Shown one piece after another: positions 20,953 through 27,423 of a stretch of DNA of 32,558 bases; the first letter of the stretch is position 1; each line of letters starts with the position of its first letter. The notes beneath the pieces were generated by a model. The model searched no databases, was not told the origin of the DNA, and was given only the letters and a program-made list of their open reading frames with translations. Origin of the DNA: a virus. Location of the stretch: positions 1 to 32,558 of the IMG/VR virus record IMGVR_UViG_3300020204_000216. One strand, written 5' to 3'. A program made the translations under genes and the position numbers.

Positions 20953-21213
20953 ATGACAATCTTATCAATTGAAGAAACAACCATCAATCAATCCCATGTC
21001 ACAGTTACTGCACTTGTTGAAGACATGCTTCTTCTACACAAAGCAACTTACTTTGAACCTGATGAATGGGCTCCAGCACTTTGTATTGCAGATTTTGAAT
21101 TGGATGAGGATGAACAAATCCCTGTTGATGAAGATGGCTTCTGTCAGTATCTTGCTGACAGAGATCTTCAATGGCAACTTGTCGACACATCTGATTGGTA
21201 CCTAGCATCATGA
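20953..21213 (+). CDS. Hypothetical acidic protein
   Basis: An 86-residue, strongly acidic protein starting MTILSIEETTINQSHVTVTA; the middle is IADFELDEDEQIPVDEDGFC and the end is VDTSDWYLAS. Its TGA overlaps the next ATG (ATGA at 21210). Its charge could suit DNA mimicry, but there is no direct evidence. No family is recognised. Confidence 0.65.
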   Translation: MTILSIEETTINQSHVTVTALVEDMLLLHKATYFEPDEWAPALCIADFELDEDEQIPVDEDGFCQYLADRDLQWQLVDTSDWYLAS

Positions 21214-21410
21214 TTGGTTTCTCTATCGAATTCAAACGGTGGTACCTGGTAATTCGTGGTCCCAAAGGTCGTGTGTACAGTGCGTTTGGTTTTGCAAACG
21301 AAATGCCTGTCTTCACACCAGAGAAGACTATGACATTGCAGGAATACATGGATGACTATGACGATCAACTAGTCTTTACCTGTAACGGTGAAGAGGTAAT
21401 GCGTATCTGA
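21210..21410 (+). CDS. Hypothetical protein
   Basis: A 66-residue protein from ATG 21210 (MIGFSIEFKRWYLVIRGPKG), beta-rich at the start and acidic later (LQEYMDDYDDQLVFTCNGEE). The ATG overlaps the upstream stop. It is followed 5 bases later by pseudoknot copy 3. No family is recognised. Confidence 0.6.
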   Translation: MIGFSIEFKRWYLVIRGPKGRVYSAFGFANEMPVFTPEKTMTLQEYMDDYDDQLVFTCNGEEVMRI

Positions 21411-21415
21411 TCCAT

Positions 21416-21443
21416 CGTCCTGAGCATGACGTTAAACTGCTCA
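21416..21443 (+). promoter_or_regulatory. H-type pseudoknot element, copy 3 of 6
   Basis: Stem 1: CGTC (21416-21419) with GACG (21428-21431). Stem 2: TGAGCA (21421-21426) with TGCTCA (21438-21443), six Watson-Crick pairs. Loop 3 is TTAAAC. The ATG of the PcfJ-like gene follows after 27 bases; an in-frame ATG at 21426 lies inside the element and is not the likely start. Confidence 0.85.
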
Positions 21444-21470
21444 ACACCACACACTCACTACGAACTCACC

Positions 21471-23228
21471 ATGCAATTCCGTCTTCCTACTCAACTACAA
21501 CAAGAGTTGTTGGCGTATGACCCAGCTCTTAAAGCACTGGCTAAACAACAGAAAACAATTAACAACAAGACTAAGAAAGCTGCACACCCACTGGGTAAAC
21601 CCAACCAACTGATTCCAACTGAAGTATTGCCAGTATCGTTATATAACGATGCTATTGACAATATTAATTTGCAGGCTGCACCTGATCGTTACCAACTGTT
21701 TACACGAATTGTTGAAGGTGCAGTAACTCCGTATGCAATCTTGTATCACTTTGAGCAAGTGTGGTATGCAGCATGGCTACCACCTAAGCATCAAAAAGAT
21801 CAGTACATTTATGGATACTCGTTTGCATTCAAAGACAACGCATCTGCACACAAGATGCTGCCACATAGAGTTCGTAAGCACTTATACGTTGACAATCCAA
21901 ACAAACTATCTACATATCAGCTTGGCCGCGTTCAGTATTTTACATTCAACAAACTAGTAACCAGACAAGATATTATTGATGGTTACGATGCAAAGAACTG
22001 GAACATCCCAGGTGCTCAAGCTTACTACAAAAAGTCTGGTAATCTGTGCCAACAAGTAAAAGCATTTGAAGATCAACTGTTTAACACAATCCCTATGTGG
22101 TCTGACAGTCAATCAACTTTTGCTCGGCTCCGGGCAATCAATCCAGCTTCTGTTATCTTCACTAATGGTTATCATTATGGTCAAGAATGTAGAACATTCT
22201 GGCAACAACATGACATTACCAAAGCTGTAATCTCATATGACTTGTTGTTCAAACTTATCACTCATTATGCACACGACAGTGGATATGACGGTGATATCTA
22301 TAGGCAACTAAACAAGATGCTGCACATTATTGCTACTCCGTTCTTTAAGAAATGGATTCAAGCAAGATGTGATCAAGTCAATGCAATGTTTAACGATACT
22401 AGTAATCAATATCTTAGGTGTATCCGTGGACCATGGGCTCAGATCCATGTACTATTTAATGCTATTGCTTTTGTGTATGACGTATGGCCTGAGTGTCCCA
22501 TTGATTACTATCAAACTTACATTGTTCAACTGTTAAGTTTTAAATCAACACGTCAAGGTACAATTATTACACAAGCATGGTTGAACAAACACATGCCTGT
22601 TGCTTCATTCTTTTCTATTCTTGAAAAAGAATATGAACGAGAAATAAACAATACGCACACTCGTTACTATTATGACTCAGATCTACAGTGTCCACGTTTT
22701 TATTATTCCAACTGGAGTGATACGGTATCAATGCTAGATACAATCCTTGCACACAATGCATGTGCAACGGAACCACTAACTCTTGATGTTCCAAAACGTT
22801 GGCGTCTCATGGAGTTCCATGATCACGTTCAGTCTGTTGCATGGAAGGTCAAGAACAAAAACGAATCACTACCCCAGGATTTGTTCCCAGAACCAGTCAA
22901 GCTTGAACTTGGTTCCAGTAGGTGGACATTTTTCCAACCAGTTGATACCCATCAACTAGCTGCATGGGGACAAGCCGTACGTAATTGCGTCGGTAGTGCC
23001 AGTGGTTATGCAGATGGTGTTCGTAAGAAGAAGCACTTCATTGTGCTGTGCATGATTGATAGCAAACCCATGTTCACAATCCAATTGGAAGTCAACATGG
23101 GTATGATGTCCGTTAAACAGATCGCTGGTATTAGCAACGCCAGGCTTACGGATGAGGAACGTGAGTTGTACACAACTGCATTCAGCAAGGCGTTGACGCA
23201 ACGTGAGTCTGCGCTAGCATCTGCTTAG
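21471..23228 (+). CDS. PcfJ-like protein
   Basis: A 585-residue protein from ATG 21471 (MQFRLPTQLQQELLAYDPAL). An in-frame ATG 45 bases upstream lies inside a pseudoknot element and was rejected. The C-terminal region (about residues 470-575) has the PcfJ-like pattern: an N-C-V-G-S motif (QAVRNCVGSASGYADGVRKK), then HFIVLCMIDSKPMFTIQLEV, then VKQIAGISNARLTDEE. The long N-terminal part is rich in Tyr, His and Gln and is not recognised. PcfJ-like proteins occur in conjugative plasmids and phages with unclear biochemical role. It stands alone behind its own RNA element and is followed by a strong hairpin. Confidence 0.75.
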   Translation: MQFRLPTQLQQELLAYDPALKALAKQQKTINNKTKKAAHPLGKPNQLIPTEVLPVSLYNDAIDNINLQAAPDRYQLFTRIVEGAVTPYAILYHFEQVWYAAWLPPKHQKDQYIYGYSFAFKDNASAHKMLPHRVRKHLYVDNPNKLSTYQLGRVQYFTFNKLVTRQDIIDGYDAKNWNIPGAQAYYKKSGNLCQQVKAFEDQLFNTIPMWSDSQSTFARLRAINPASVIFTNGYHYGQECRTFWQQHDITKAVISYDLLFKLITHYAHDSGYDGDIYRQLNKMLHIIATPFFKKWIQARCDQVNAMFNDTSNQYLRCIRGPWAQIHVLFNAIAFVYDVWPECPIDYYQTYIVQLLSFKSTRQGTIITQAWLNKHMPVASFFSILEKEYEREINNTHTRYYYDSDLQCPRFYYSNWSDTVSMLDTILAHNACATEPLTLDVPKRWRLMEFHDHVQSVAWKVKNKNESLPQDLFPEPVKLELGSSRWTFFQPVDTHQLAAWGQAVRNCVGSASGYADGVRKKKHFIVLCMIDSKPMFTIQLEVNMGMMSVKQIAGISNARLTDEERELYTTAFSKALTQRESALASA

Positions 23229-23241
23229 CCCCCACAGGCTG

Positions 23242-23273
23242 ACCCGCCCTATTGTCGAGGATAGGACGGGTCA
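23242..23273 (+). terminator. Strong hairpin after the PcfJ-like gene
   Basis: GACCCG-C-CCTAT (23242-23253) pairs with ATAGG-A-CGGGTC (23262-23273) with one C-A mismatch, 8-base loop. It starts 14 bases after the stop and ends 6 bases before the ATG at 23280. No T-run, so termination would be weak. It may also cover the next start region. Confidence 0.6.
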
Positions 23274-23279
23274 CACTTA

Positions 23280-23495
23280 ATGACTGACTACACAGACGAT
23301 CAACTTCTTGCCATGGCAATGGCAACTATTAGTAACTACATTCATGACAACTCACCTCAGTACATCCTGATTGAAGACCCACGTAACGAGAATGATTACG
23401 ATACGTGGAACTATGGCTGCGAACCGCTGCCTCATGATCATACTTGGTATCACACATCAATAGATGTGAGTGTAAATCCAAGTATGCCTGAGTAG
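23280..23495 (+). CDS. Hypothetical acidic protein overlapping the tRNA
   Basis: A 71-residue protein starting MTDYTDDQLLAMAMATISNY, acidic and aromatic in the second half (NENDYDTWNYGCEPLPHDHT). Its last codons, including the TAG stop at 23493-23495, lie inside the first ten bases of the tRNA gene. A transcript cut to release the tRNA would therefore lose this stop codon. No family is recognised. Confidence 0.6.
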   Translation: MTDYTDDQLLAMAMATISNYIHDNSPQYILIEDPRNENDYDTWNYGCEPLPHDHTWYHTSIDVSVNPSMPE

Positions 23496-23561
23496 CCCAG
23501 CGGAAGAGGCAAACGACTTAAAATCGTTCCAGCGTGAGTTCAAATCTCACCTCAGGTACCA
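23486..23561 (+). tRNA. tRNA with UAA anticodon (tRNA-Leu), short variable loop
   Basis: Acceptor GCCTGAG (23486-23492) pairs with CTCAGGT (23551-23557, first pair G-T). D arm GCC...GGC. Anticodon stem AACGA / TCGTT with loop CTTAAAA gives anticodon TAA. T arm GTGAG-TTCAAAT-CTCAC is perfect, then discriminator A and an encoded CCA. The anticodon predicts leucine, but the variable region is only 5 bases (CCAGC), a class I layout; bacterial tRNA-Leu normally has a long class II arm. It has no intron, unlike the tRNA-Leu(UAA) of many cyanobacteria. Confidence 0.9.
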
Positions 23562-23581
23562 ATCCATTTGCTATTAAAATC

Positions 23582-24079
23582 ATGCAACCTATTGTTACTT
23601 ACACCAAGCCACAACAAGTATCTGTATTTAAAACAGATAACTATTTCCACATCTCTGTTACTGATGACAATGGAATTGAGCAATCAATTAAGTTGCCAAC
23701 CAGTACAACCAAAGTAATTAAAAAAGTAGAACAAGCTCCTGTTGTAACCAAACCAAAAGTTAGTAAACCTACTGTTGTACGCATTGATTATACAGAAGAT
23801 GGTCGGCAAATTGAACAACGTATTGAACCAAAGATTACAAAACTTCCAAGAGAAGAACCCAAGAAATATATAAAAAATAGAAATCAAAACCTAAAACCAT
23901 TTACATCTAAACTTACTCGATCACAAGTTATGGAAATTAAAACAATGCTTTACGATCCAAAGTTTATGGCTACTTATCCATCTTGTTATCAAGCATATAA
24001 AGAAATTGCTGGCGTTTATGGTGTTACTTATATGTGTATTCAATTTATCCACAGGGGAGTTACTTGGAAAAACGTTTGA
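23582..24079 (+). CDS. Protein with C-terminal HTH of the HNH/intron-endonuclease type
   Basis: A 165-residue protein from ATG 23582 (MQPIVTYTKPQQVSVFKTDN); upstream extension would run through the tRNA. Residues 20-108 are Lys/Val/Pro-rich and probably disordered. Residues 109-165 form a helix-turn-helix tail: KLTRSQVMEIKTMLYDPKFM, then YKEIAGVYGVTYMCIQFIHR and the W-K-N-V ending seen in the DNA-binding tails of HNH endonucleases. No HNH residues are present, so it is a DNA binder or a relic. The gene is AT-rich. Confidence 0.65.
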   Translation: MQPIVTYTKPQQVSVFKTDNYFHISVTDDNGIEQSIKLPTSTTKVIKKVEQAPVVTKPKVSKPTVVRIDYTEDGRQIEQRIEPKITKLPREEPKKYIKNRNQNLKPFTSKLTRSQVMEIKTMLYDPKFMATYPSCYQAYKEIAGVYGVTYMCIQFIHRGVTWKNV

Positions 24080-24083
24080 CTAA

Positions 24084-24111
24084 CTGGGCATCTATACAGT
24101 GTAAGTCCCAG
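24084..24111 (+). promoter_or_regulatory. UAAGU-bulge stem element, copy 4 of 4 (shortest)
   Basis: Outer stem CTGGG (24084-24088) with CCCAG (24107-24111). Inner stem CA-T-CT (24089-24093) with AGTG (24098-24101), loop ATAC, then bulge TAAGT (24102-24106). The short form shows which parts are fixed: GGGCAT, the bulged T and TAAGT. ATG 24142 follows after 30 bases. Confidence 0.75.
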
Positions 24112-24141
24112 GTTTAATAGTTCATTTACTCAATTCACACC

Positions 24142-24498
24142 ATGTTTTCCTACTTCAAACATCTCATTCCTCAACCCCATGGTTACATGGATGAGGACAA
24201 GCGTTACAACCTTGGCTTGACCTGGACTGATGTAGACGGTCTTACTGATTGTCACAATCTTGAGTTCAGGTACGTACGCAACTCAGAGCGTCTTGCACTC
24301 CAGGGAGAACCAATGCCTGATGGTAGCTGGCAATACGTAGAAGCCAATGGTACTGTTCATGCCATTACTCCTGAACGCGCTAAAGCATTCATGGATAAAA
24401 CACATGAACACGCTACCATTATGTGCGCAATGTTGGATAAGATGCGTGAGGCTGGCATGATGGATAACATCATTGACACCAGTGCTCAAGCTGTTTAA
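24142..24498 (+). CDS. Hypothetical protein
   Basis: A 118-residue protein starting MFSYFKHLIPQPHGYMDEDK. The middle has strands (NLGLTWTDVDGLTDCHNLEF); the second half is a Met-rich helix (HATIMCAMLDKMREAGMMDN). It follows a UAAGU-bulge element and ends before a terminator. No family is recognised. Confidence 0.65.
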   Translation: MFSYFKHLIPQPHGYMDEDKRYNLGLTWTDVDGLTDCHNLEFRYVRNSERLALQGEPMPDGSWQYVEANGTVHAITPERAKAFMDKTHEHATIMCAMLDKMREAGMMDNIIDTSAQAV

Positions 24499-24521
24499 AC
24501 TACTTACGAAACACAACTCAG

Positions 24522-24549
24522 CCCCCGTGCAAACGGGGGTATTTATTTT
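24522..24549 (+). terminator. GNRA-loop terminator
   Basis: CCCCCGT (24522-24528) pairs perfectly with ACGGGGG (24533-24539) around a GCAA tetraloop, followed by TATTTATTTT. It closes gene 24142-24498. The T-rich tail runs straight into the ATG at 24550, so the next gene either needs readthrough or is made from an upstream transcript. Confidence 0.8.
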
Positions 24550-24828
24550 ATGCAACCAGAAGAACTTCAACAGCTCATCCAACAAATCAACGACAACATT
24601 CCTGACCACACATGGGATCTAGTAAGAGATGCAGCTATTGCACAGATTGTAGATTTGATGGATCTCAATACATTGCTTAAGCTTGCAGAACTATCACTCT
24701 CTGAGTATTATCACGAACATAAAGATGAGATCATTCAAGATCTTATTTCTTTTGTTGGTATTGATACCACAGTACATGTGTTAGATTCGCTCCAGCTTAA
24801 TAAAGTTCCTACTGAAATTGAATCATGA
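24550..24828 (+). CDS. Hypothetical acidic helical protein
   Basis: A 92-residue protein starting MQPEELQQLIQQINDNIPDH, all helical with regular Leu/Ile spacing (IVDLMDLNTLLKLAELSLSE). Its ATG lies directly behind a terminator hairpin and its TGA overlaps the next ATG (ATGA at 24825). No family is recognised. Confidence 0.65.
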   Translation: MQPEELQQLIQQINDNIPDHTWDLVRDAAIAQIVDLMDLNTLLKLAELSLSEYYHEHKDEIIQDLISFVGIDTTVHVLDSLQLNKVPTEIES

Positions 24829-24986
24829 CTGAACGAGAAAAGTTTATTGATGTACGTCTTTCTTTAAAAGAAAGCACCTATTGGAAACTTGTTGCTATTG
24901 CTGCAGAAGATCAGCTTACTGTTGAAGATTGGTTGGATGAATACTTACCTGCAGTAGTAGACAACTTAGTTACTGAAAAGAATTAA
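24825..24986 (+). CDS. Small ribbon-helix-helix-like protein
   Basis: A 53-residue protein: MTEREKFIDVRLSLKESTYW, then KLVAIAAEDQLTVEDWLDEY. A single strand (FIDVRLSL) followed by two helices with a conserved-type turn fits the ribbon-helix-helix fold of CopG/Arc regulators. It overlaps both neighbours (ATGA and TAATG) and precedes a zinc-ribbon protein, so a small regulatory operon is likely. The fold call is from pattern only. Confidence 0.5.
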   Translation: MTEREKFIDVRLSLKESTYWKLVAIAAEDQLTVEDWLDEYLPAVVDNLVTEKN

Positions 24987-25324
24987 TGCGTTGTCCTAAA
25001 TGTCACAGCACTAATACAAAAATTAGTTCAACAGATCGTTATGACACTTTTACCAAACGGTATTGTCAATGCTTTGATTGCAACAAAAAGTTCTTAACAG
25101 TTGAACGGTATCTCAAGTACCAGCGAGGACCTAAGCGTGGTGGTAAACTACCTGACACACAAGGAGTTAAAAATGGTAATGCAATATTAATTGAAAAGAA
25201 CATCCTTGATATTCGTAGATTAAAACGTCAAGGCAAATCAAACCGTGCTATTGCTGTTATCTACGGAATCAACAGTGGCCACGTGTCACGTATTGTTAAC
25301 TACAAAGTCTGGACCCATGTCTAA
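24986..25324 (+). CDS. Zinc-ribbon and HTH DNA-binding protein
   Basis: A 112-residue protein. Residues 1-47 are an NrdR-like zinc ribbon: C3-x2-C6 (MRCPKCHSTNTKISS) and C29-x2-C32 (YCQCFDCNKKFLTVERYL). Residues 71-112 are a helix-turn-helix of the kind found at the end of HNH endonucleases (NILDIRRLKRQGKSNRAIAV, then SGHVSRIVNYKVWTHV). A Lys/Gly-rich linker joins them. NrdR is a repressor of ribonucleotide reductase genes, but the ATP-cone is absent here, so it is not a true NrdR. Probably a phage transcription regulator. Confidence 0.7.
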   Translation: MRCPKCHSTNTKISSTDRYDTFTKRYCQCFDCNKKFLTVERYLKYQRGPKRGGKLPDTQGVKNGNAILIEKNILDIRRLKRQGKSNRAIAVIYGINSGHVSRIVNYKVWTHV

Positions 25325-25616
25325 ACACGTTAAGATTATTCGATTCAAGGTTGGTGATCGCGTTGCTGAAAAACCAAAAGACAATTACATCCCAACTATC
25401 AGACCAGAAAAAACAATTGTTGTGTTGCGTAATTCAACTCAACGCATTGGTGTTGTAACCAATGTATTTGAAAAAAAAGATGCACGCAAACACACCTACA
25501 CCTACTACGATGTAGCTTGGGACAACGGCAGATCATCAACACATGCACAGTTCCGTCTGTGCCACGAACATGAACTAGCTGGTGTGCTCCAGGATTACCG
25601 CAATGCTATTGAATAA
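25317..25616 (+). CDS. Small beta-barrel-like (SH3/KOW type) protein
   Basis: A 99-residue basic protein from ATG 25317 (MSKHVKIIRFKVGDRVAEKP), which overlaps the upstream stop (ATGTCTAA). The pattern FKVGDRVAEK, RIGVVTNVFEKKDA and YYDVAWDNGRSSTHAQ is that of a small SH3-like barrel with a G-x-V-x-x-V turn and a final D-V-x-W-D-N-G strand. Such barrels often bind nucleic acid or protein. The specific family is not recognised. Confidence 0.6.
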   Translation: MSKHVKIIRFKVGDRVAEKPKDNYIPTIRPEKTIVVLRNSTQRIGVVTNVFEKKDARKHTYTYYDVAWDNGRSSTHAQFRLCHEHELAGVLQDYRNAIE

Positions 25617-25646
25617 CTTAACTACACACACAAGAGAAAGCGACTA

Positions 25647-25847
25647 ATGACTGACGACCTTCCTATCCAGATCACGTCTGACTGGGGCAAAGTATTTGGT
25701 TTGGTCTGGCACAACCAAGGGTGTCTTAATCCACGAGGGCTTACCGGATGGATTGATTTGACTAGCCAAAAAACGTGGATTGTATTTCCTATTAAGTCTT
25801 TCCCGTTTTTCAAGATTAGTTTCTGGCGGTTTTCTTCTGATGAGTGA
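25647..25847 (+). CDS. Hypothetical protein
   Basis: A 66-residue protein starting MTDDLPIQITSDWGKVFGLV, Trp- and Phe-rich (FPIKSFPFFKISFWRFSSDE at the end). A purine-rich AGAGAAAG lies upstream at a workable distance, unlike the G-poor leaders elsewhere. The next gene's ATG overlaps its end. No family is recognised. Confidence 0.55.
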   Translation: MTDDLPIQITSDWGKVFGLVWHNQGCLNPRGLTGWIDLTSQKTWIVFPIKSFPFFKISFWRFSSDE

Positions 25848-26154
25848 CCCCATGAATAACCTGCGCCAAGCCAGCGCTGATGTATCTGGCGTTAAACTTG
25901 AACCGTGTTGGTGGCAGAAGGCTGCCCGCAAAAAGGTTGAAGAGAAAACAGAAGCAATCTTTGACGCCTACTGCACACTTGCTGATCTGCGCAACCGTGA
26001 GGTCAGCGACAAGGAAATGCTGGCCGCCGCTTTGCGTGAAGTGATTAACCAGTGCCAAGACGGCCAAGGGATGATTGCCGCACCTGAACTGCTTCAAATT
26101 GCCCGCGAATTGGACTACTCAGCAATGCCACTGAACTTCATTCTTGAACAGTAG
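25840..26154 (+). CDS. Hypothetical helical protein
   Basis: A 104-residue protein from ATG 25840 (MSDPMNNLRQASADVSGVKL), which overlaps the previous stop; ATG 25852 is an alternative. Its codons are GC-richer than those of the next gene. The middle is helical (VEEKTEAIFDAYCTLADLRN, EVSDKEMLAAALREVINQCQ). The TAG stop lies in a 16-base repeat with the next ribosome binding site. No family is recognised. Confidence 0.65.
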   Translation: MSDPMNNLRQASADVSGVKLEPCWWQKAARKKVEEKTEAIFDAYCTLADLRNREVSDKEMLAAALREVINQCQDGQGMIAAPELLQIARELDYSAMPLNFILEQ

Positions 26155-26163
26155 AGGAAAGGA
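26148..26163 (+). repeat. 16-nt repeat with ribosome binding site, copy 1
   Basis: ACAGTAGAGGAAAGGA, identical to 26468-26483. Here it carries the TAG stop of gene 25840-26154 and the AGGAAAGGA site before ATG 26167. Confidence 0.75.
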
Positions 26164-26166
26164 CTA

Positions 26167-26448
26167 ATGACTACTTCTTTTAAAATTCAAGTTAAAGAAA
26201 CCGAACGATTTTGGGATGATTTCCAAGGTCCTCTTGAAAAGATTATTTCTTTATTGCAATCAGAGCTAGATGATGGTTGGGAAGGAATTGAAATGGAAAA
26301 CAGGGGATACGATGGTGTGGAATATTACGTTTACAAACATCGTTTGGAGACCGACAAAGAATACGAAAGACGAATAAAATCGTTGAAAAAACGAGAAGAA
26401 AAACGGCGCAAGGAATACGAAGAATTAAAAAAAGAGTTTGAAAAATAA
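26167..26448 (+). CDS. Hypothetical protein with Lys/Glu coiled coil
   Basis: A 93-residue protein starting MTTSFKIQVKETERFWDDFQ. The N-terminal half looks globular (LDDGWEGIEMENRGYDGVEY); residues 62-93 are a continuous Lys/Glu/Arg helix (RRIKSLKKREEKRRKEYEEL). It has one of the few strong ribosome binding sites in this arm. No family is recognised. Confidence 0.65.
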   Translation: MTTSFKIQVKETERFWDDFQGPLEKIISLLQSELDDGWEGIEMENRGYDGVEYYVYKHRLETDKEYERRIKSLKKREEKRRKEYEELKKEFEK

Positions 26449-26467
26449 TCTATCAATTTAAACCAAC

Positions 26468-26483
26468 ACAGTAGAGGAAAGGA
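26468..26483 (+). repeat. 16-nt repeat with ribosome binding site, copy 2
   Basis: Exact second copy of ACAGTAGAGGAAAGGA. Here the site serves the 9-codon frame at 26484 rather than a full gene. Confidence 0.75.
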
Positions 26484-26513
26484 ATGCTTAAACCTAGTAA
26501 TCAACACCACTAA
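26484..26513 (+). other. Possible 9-codon leader cistron
   Basis: ATG at 26484 directly follows a strong AGGAAAGGA; the frame reads MLKPSNQHH and stops at TAA 26511-26513, which overlaps the ATG of gene 26513 (TAATG). The ATG is only one base from GGA, so the spacing is short. It may deliver ribosomes to the next gene. Confidence 0.35.
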
Positions 26514-26707
26514 TGACTTTGAAAAAATCCCACAAAGACGAAGTCCGGCTGTTTATTCTTCGGCAACTACAAGAGCCTGGTGAACTGAGGGACAAACTAG
26601 ATGTGCTGGCTTTTACCTACGACATGGACCCGTTTGAAGCTATGGAGTTTTACGAAAACGAAGTAGCCCGAATTGAGAAACTGTTTAACTATCCTTCAGC
26701 CTCTTAG
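26513..26707 (+). CDS. Hypothetical acidic helical protein
   Basis: A 64-residue protein starting MTLKKSHKDEVRLFILRQLQ, with a DMDPFEAMEFYENEVARIEK segment. Its start couples to the leader cistron. It lies 23 bases before thyX and may be co-transcribed with it. No family is recognised. Confidence 0.6.
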   Translation: MTLKKSHKDEVRLFILRQLQEPGELRDKLDVLAFTYDMDPFEAMEFYENEVARIEKLFNYPSAS

Positions 26708-26730
26708 TCCGATCATCTAAACAAACTACT

Positions 26731-27357
26731 ATGACGCAAGTTGTTTTTAAATCTGCAACACCTAATGCAGAAGAAATTATTGTTGAGTTAGCCAGGGTTT
26801 CTAATCCTGATAACGCAACTAATATGGTGACCGCTCCAAAGTTGTTGCGTTATTTAATTACACACAAACACTGGTCGCCATTTGAAATGGCGCACATGAC
26901 TTTAACTATTCACACAGAACGTGATATTGCTGCACAAATACTTAGGCATCGTTCATTTTCATTTCAAGAATATTCAACTCGTTATGCTAAAGCTCAACCA
27001 TTTACAATCCCTGATTACAGAAGACAAGACTTGAAGAACAGACAGAATTCAATTGATAATATTGATCCAGTCGTTAAAGTAAATTTAAAAAATAAAACAA
27101 CAGAAGTATTACTTGCTGTTACTCAACTGTATGAAGAGTTGTTGGAAGCGGGTGTAGCAAAGGAGTGTGCCAGGCGCATACTTCCTTTGTGTACACAAAC
27201 AACTATGCACATGTCAGGTACATTACGTAGTTGGCTACATTACATTCAAATACGAACTGATGTAAGCACACAACTTGAACACAGACGTATTGCAGAACAG
27301 TGTAAAGAAATTTTTTGTAAACAGTTTCCAATTATTGGTGAGGCTGCATTTAGTTAA
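26731..27357 (+). CDS. thyX: Flavin-dependent thymidylate synthase
   Basis: A 208-residue protein of normal length. The ThyX signature RHR-x7-S is present at residues 72-82 (RHRSFSFQEYS), continuing TRYAK. Other family features are SPFEMAHMTLTIHTERDIAA upstream and the Arg/His/Gln pattern near QLEHRRIAEQCKEIF. ThyX converts dUMP to dTMP with methylene-tetrahydrofolate, FAD and NADPH, and supplies thymidylate for phage DNA synthesis. It heads the nucleotide/replication part of the rightward arm and is followed by pseudoknot copy 4. Confidence 0.95.
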   Translation: MTQVVFKSATPNAEEIIVELARVSNPDNATNMVTAPKLLRYLITHKHWSPFEMAHMTLTIHTERDIAAQILRHRSFSFQEYSTRYAKAQPFTIPDYRRQDLKNRQNSIDNIDPVVKVNLKNKTTEVLLAVTQLYEELLEAGVAKECARRILPLCTQTTMHMSGTLRSWLHYIQIRTDVSTQLEHRRIAEQCKEIFCKQFPIIGEAAFS

Positions 27358-27374
27358 GTTACAAACAATTGATT

Positions 27375-27402
27375 TGTCCTGAGCACGACATTAAACTGCT
27401 TG
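27375..27402 (+). promoter_or_regulatory. H-type pseudoknot element, copy 4 of 6 (compensatory stem 1)
   Basis: Stem 1 here is TGTC (27375-27378) with GACA (27387-27390) instead of CGTC/GACG, so both sides have changed together. Stem 2: TGAGCA (27380-27385) with TGCTTG (27397-27402), two wobble pairs. Loop TTAAAC is kept. The ATG of the GP88-like gene follows after a G-free 21-base leader. Confidence 0.85.
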
Positions 27403-27423
27403 TTCACTCAACTCAACACAACC

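Noticed and set aside
24045-24056. DnaA box TTATCCACA
   Set aside because: Single site within the coding sequence of 23582-24079 with no neighbours; probably chance.
25885-25905. Seventh pseudoknot copy (GGCGTTAAACTTG)
   Set aside because: Inside a coding gene, and there is no upstream strand to form stem 1.
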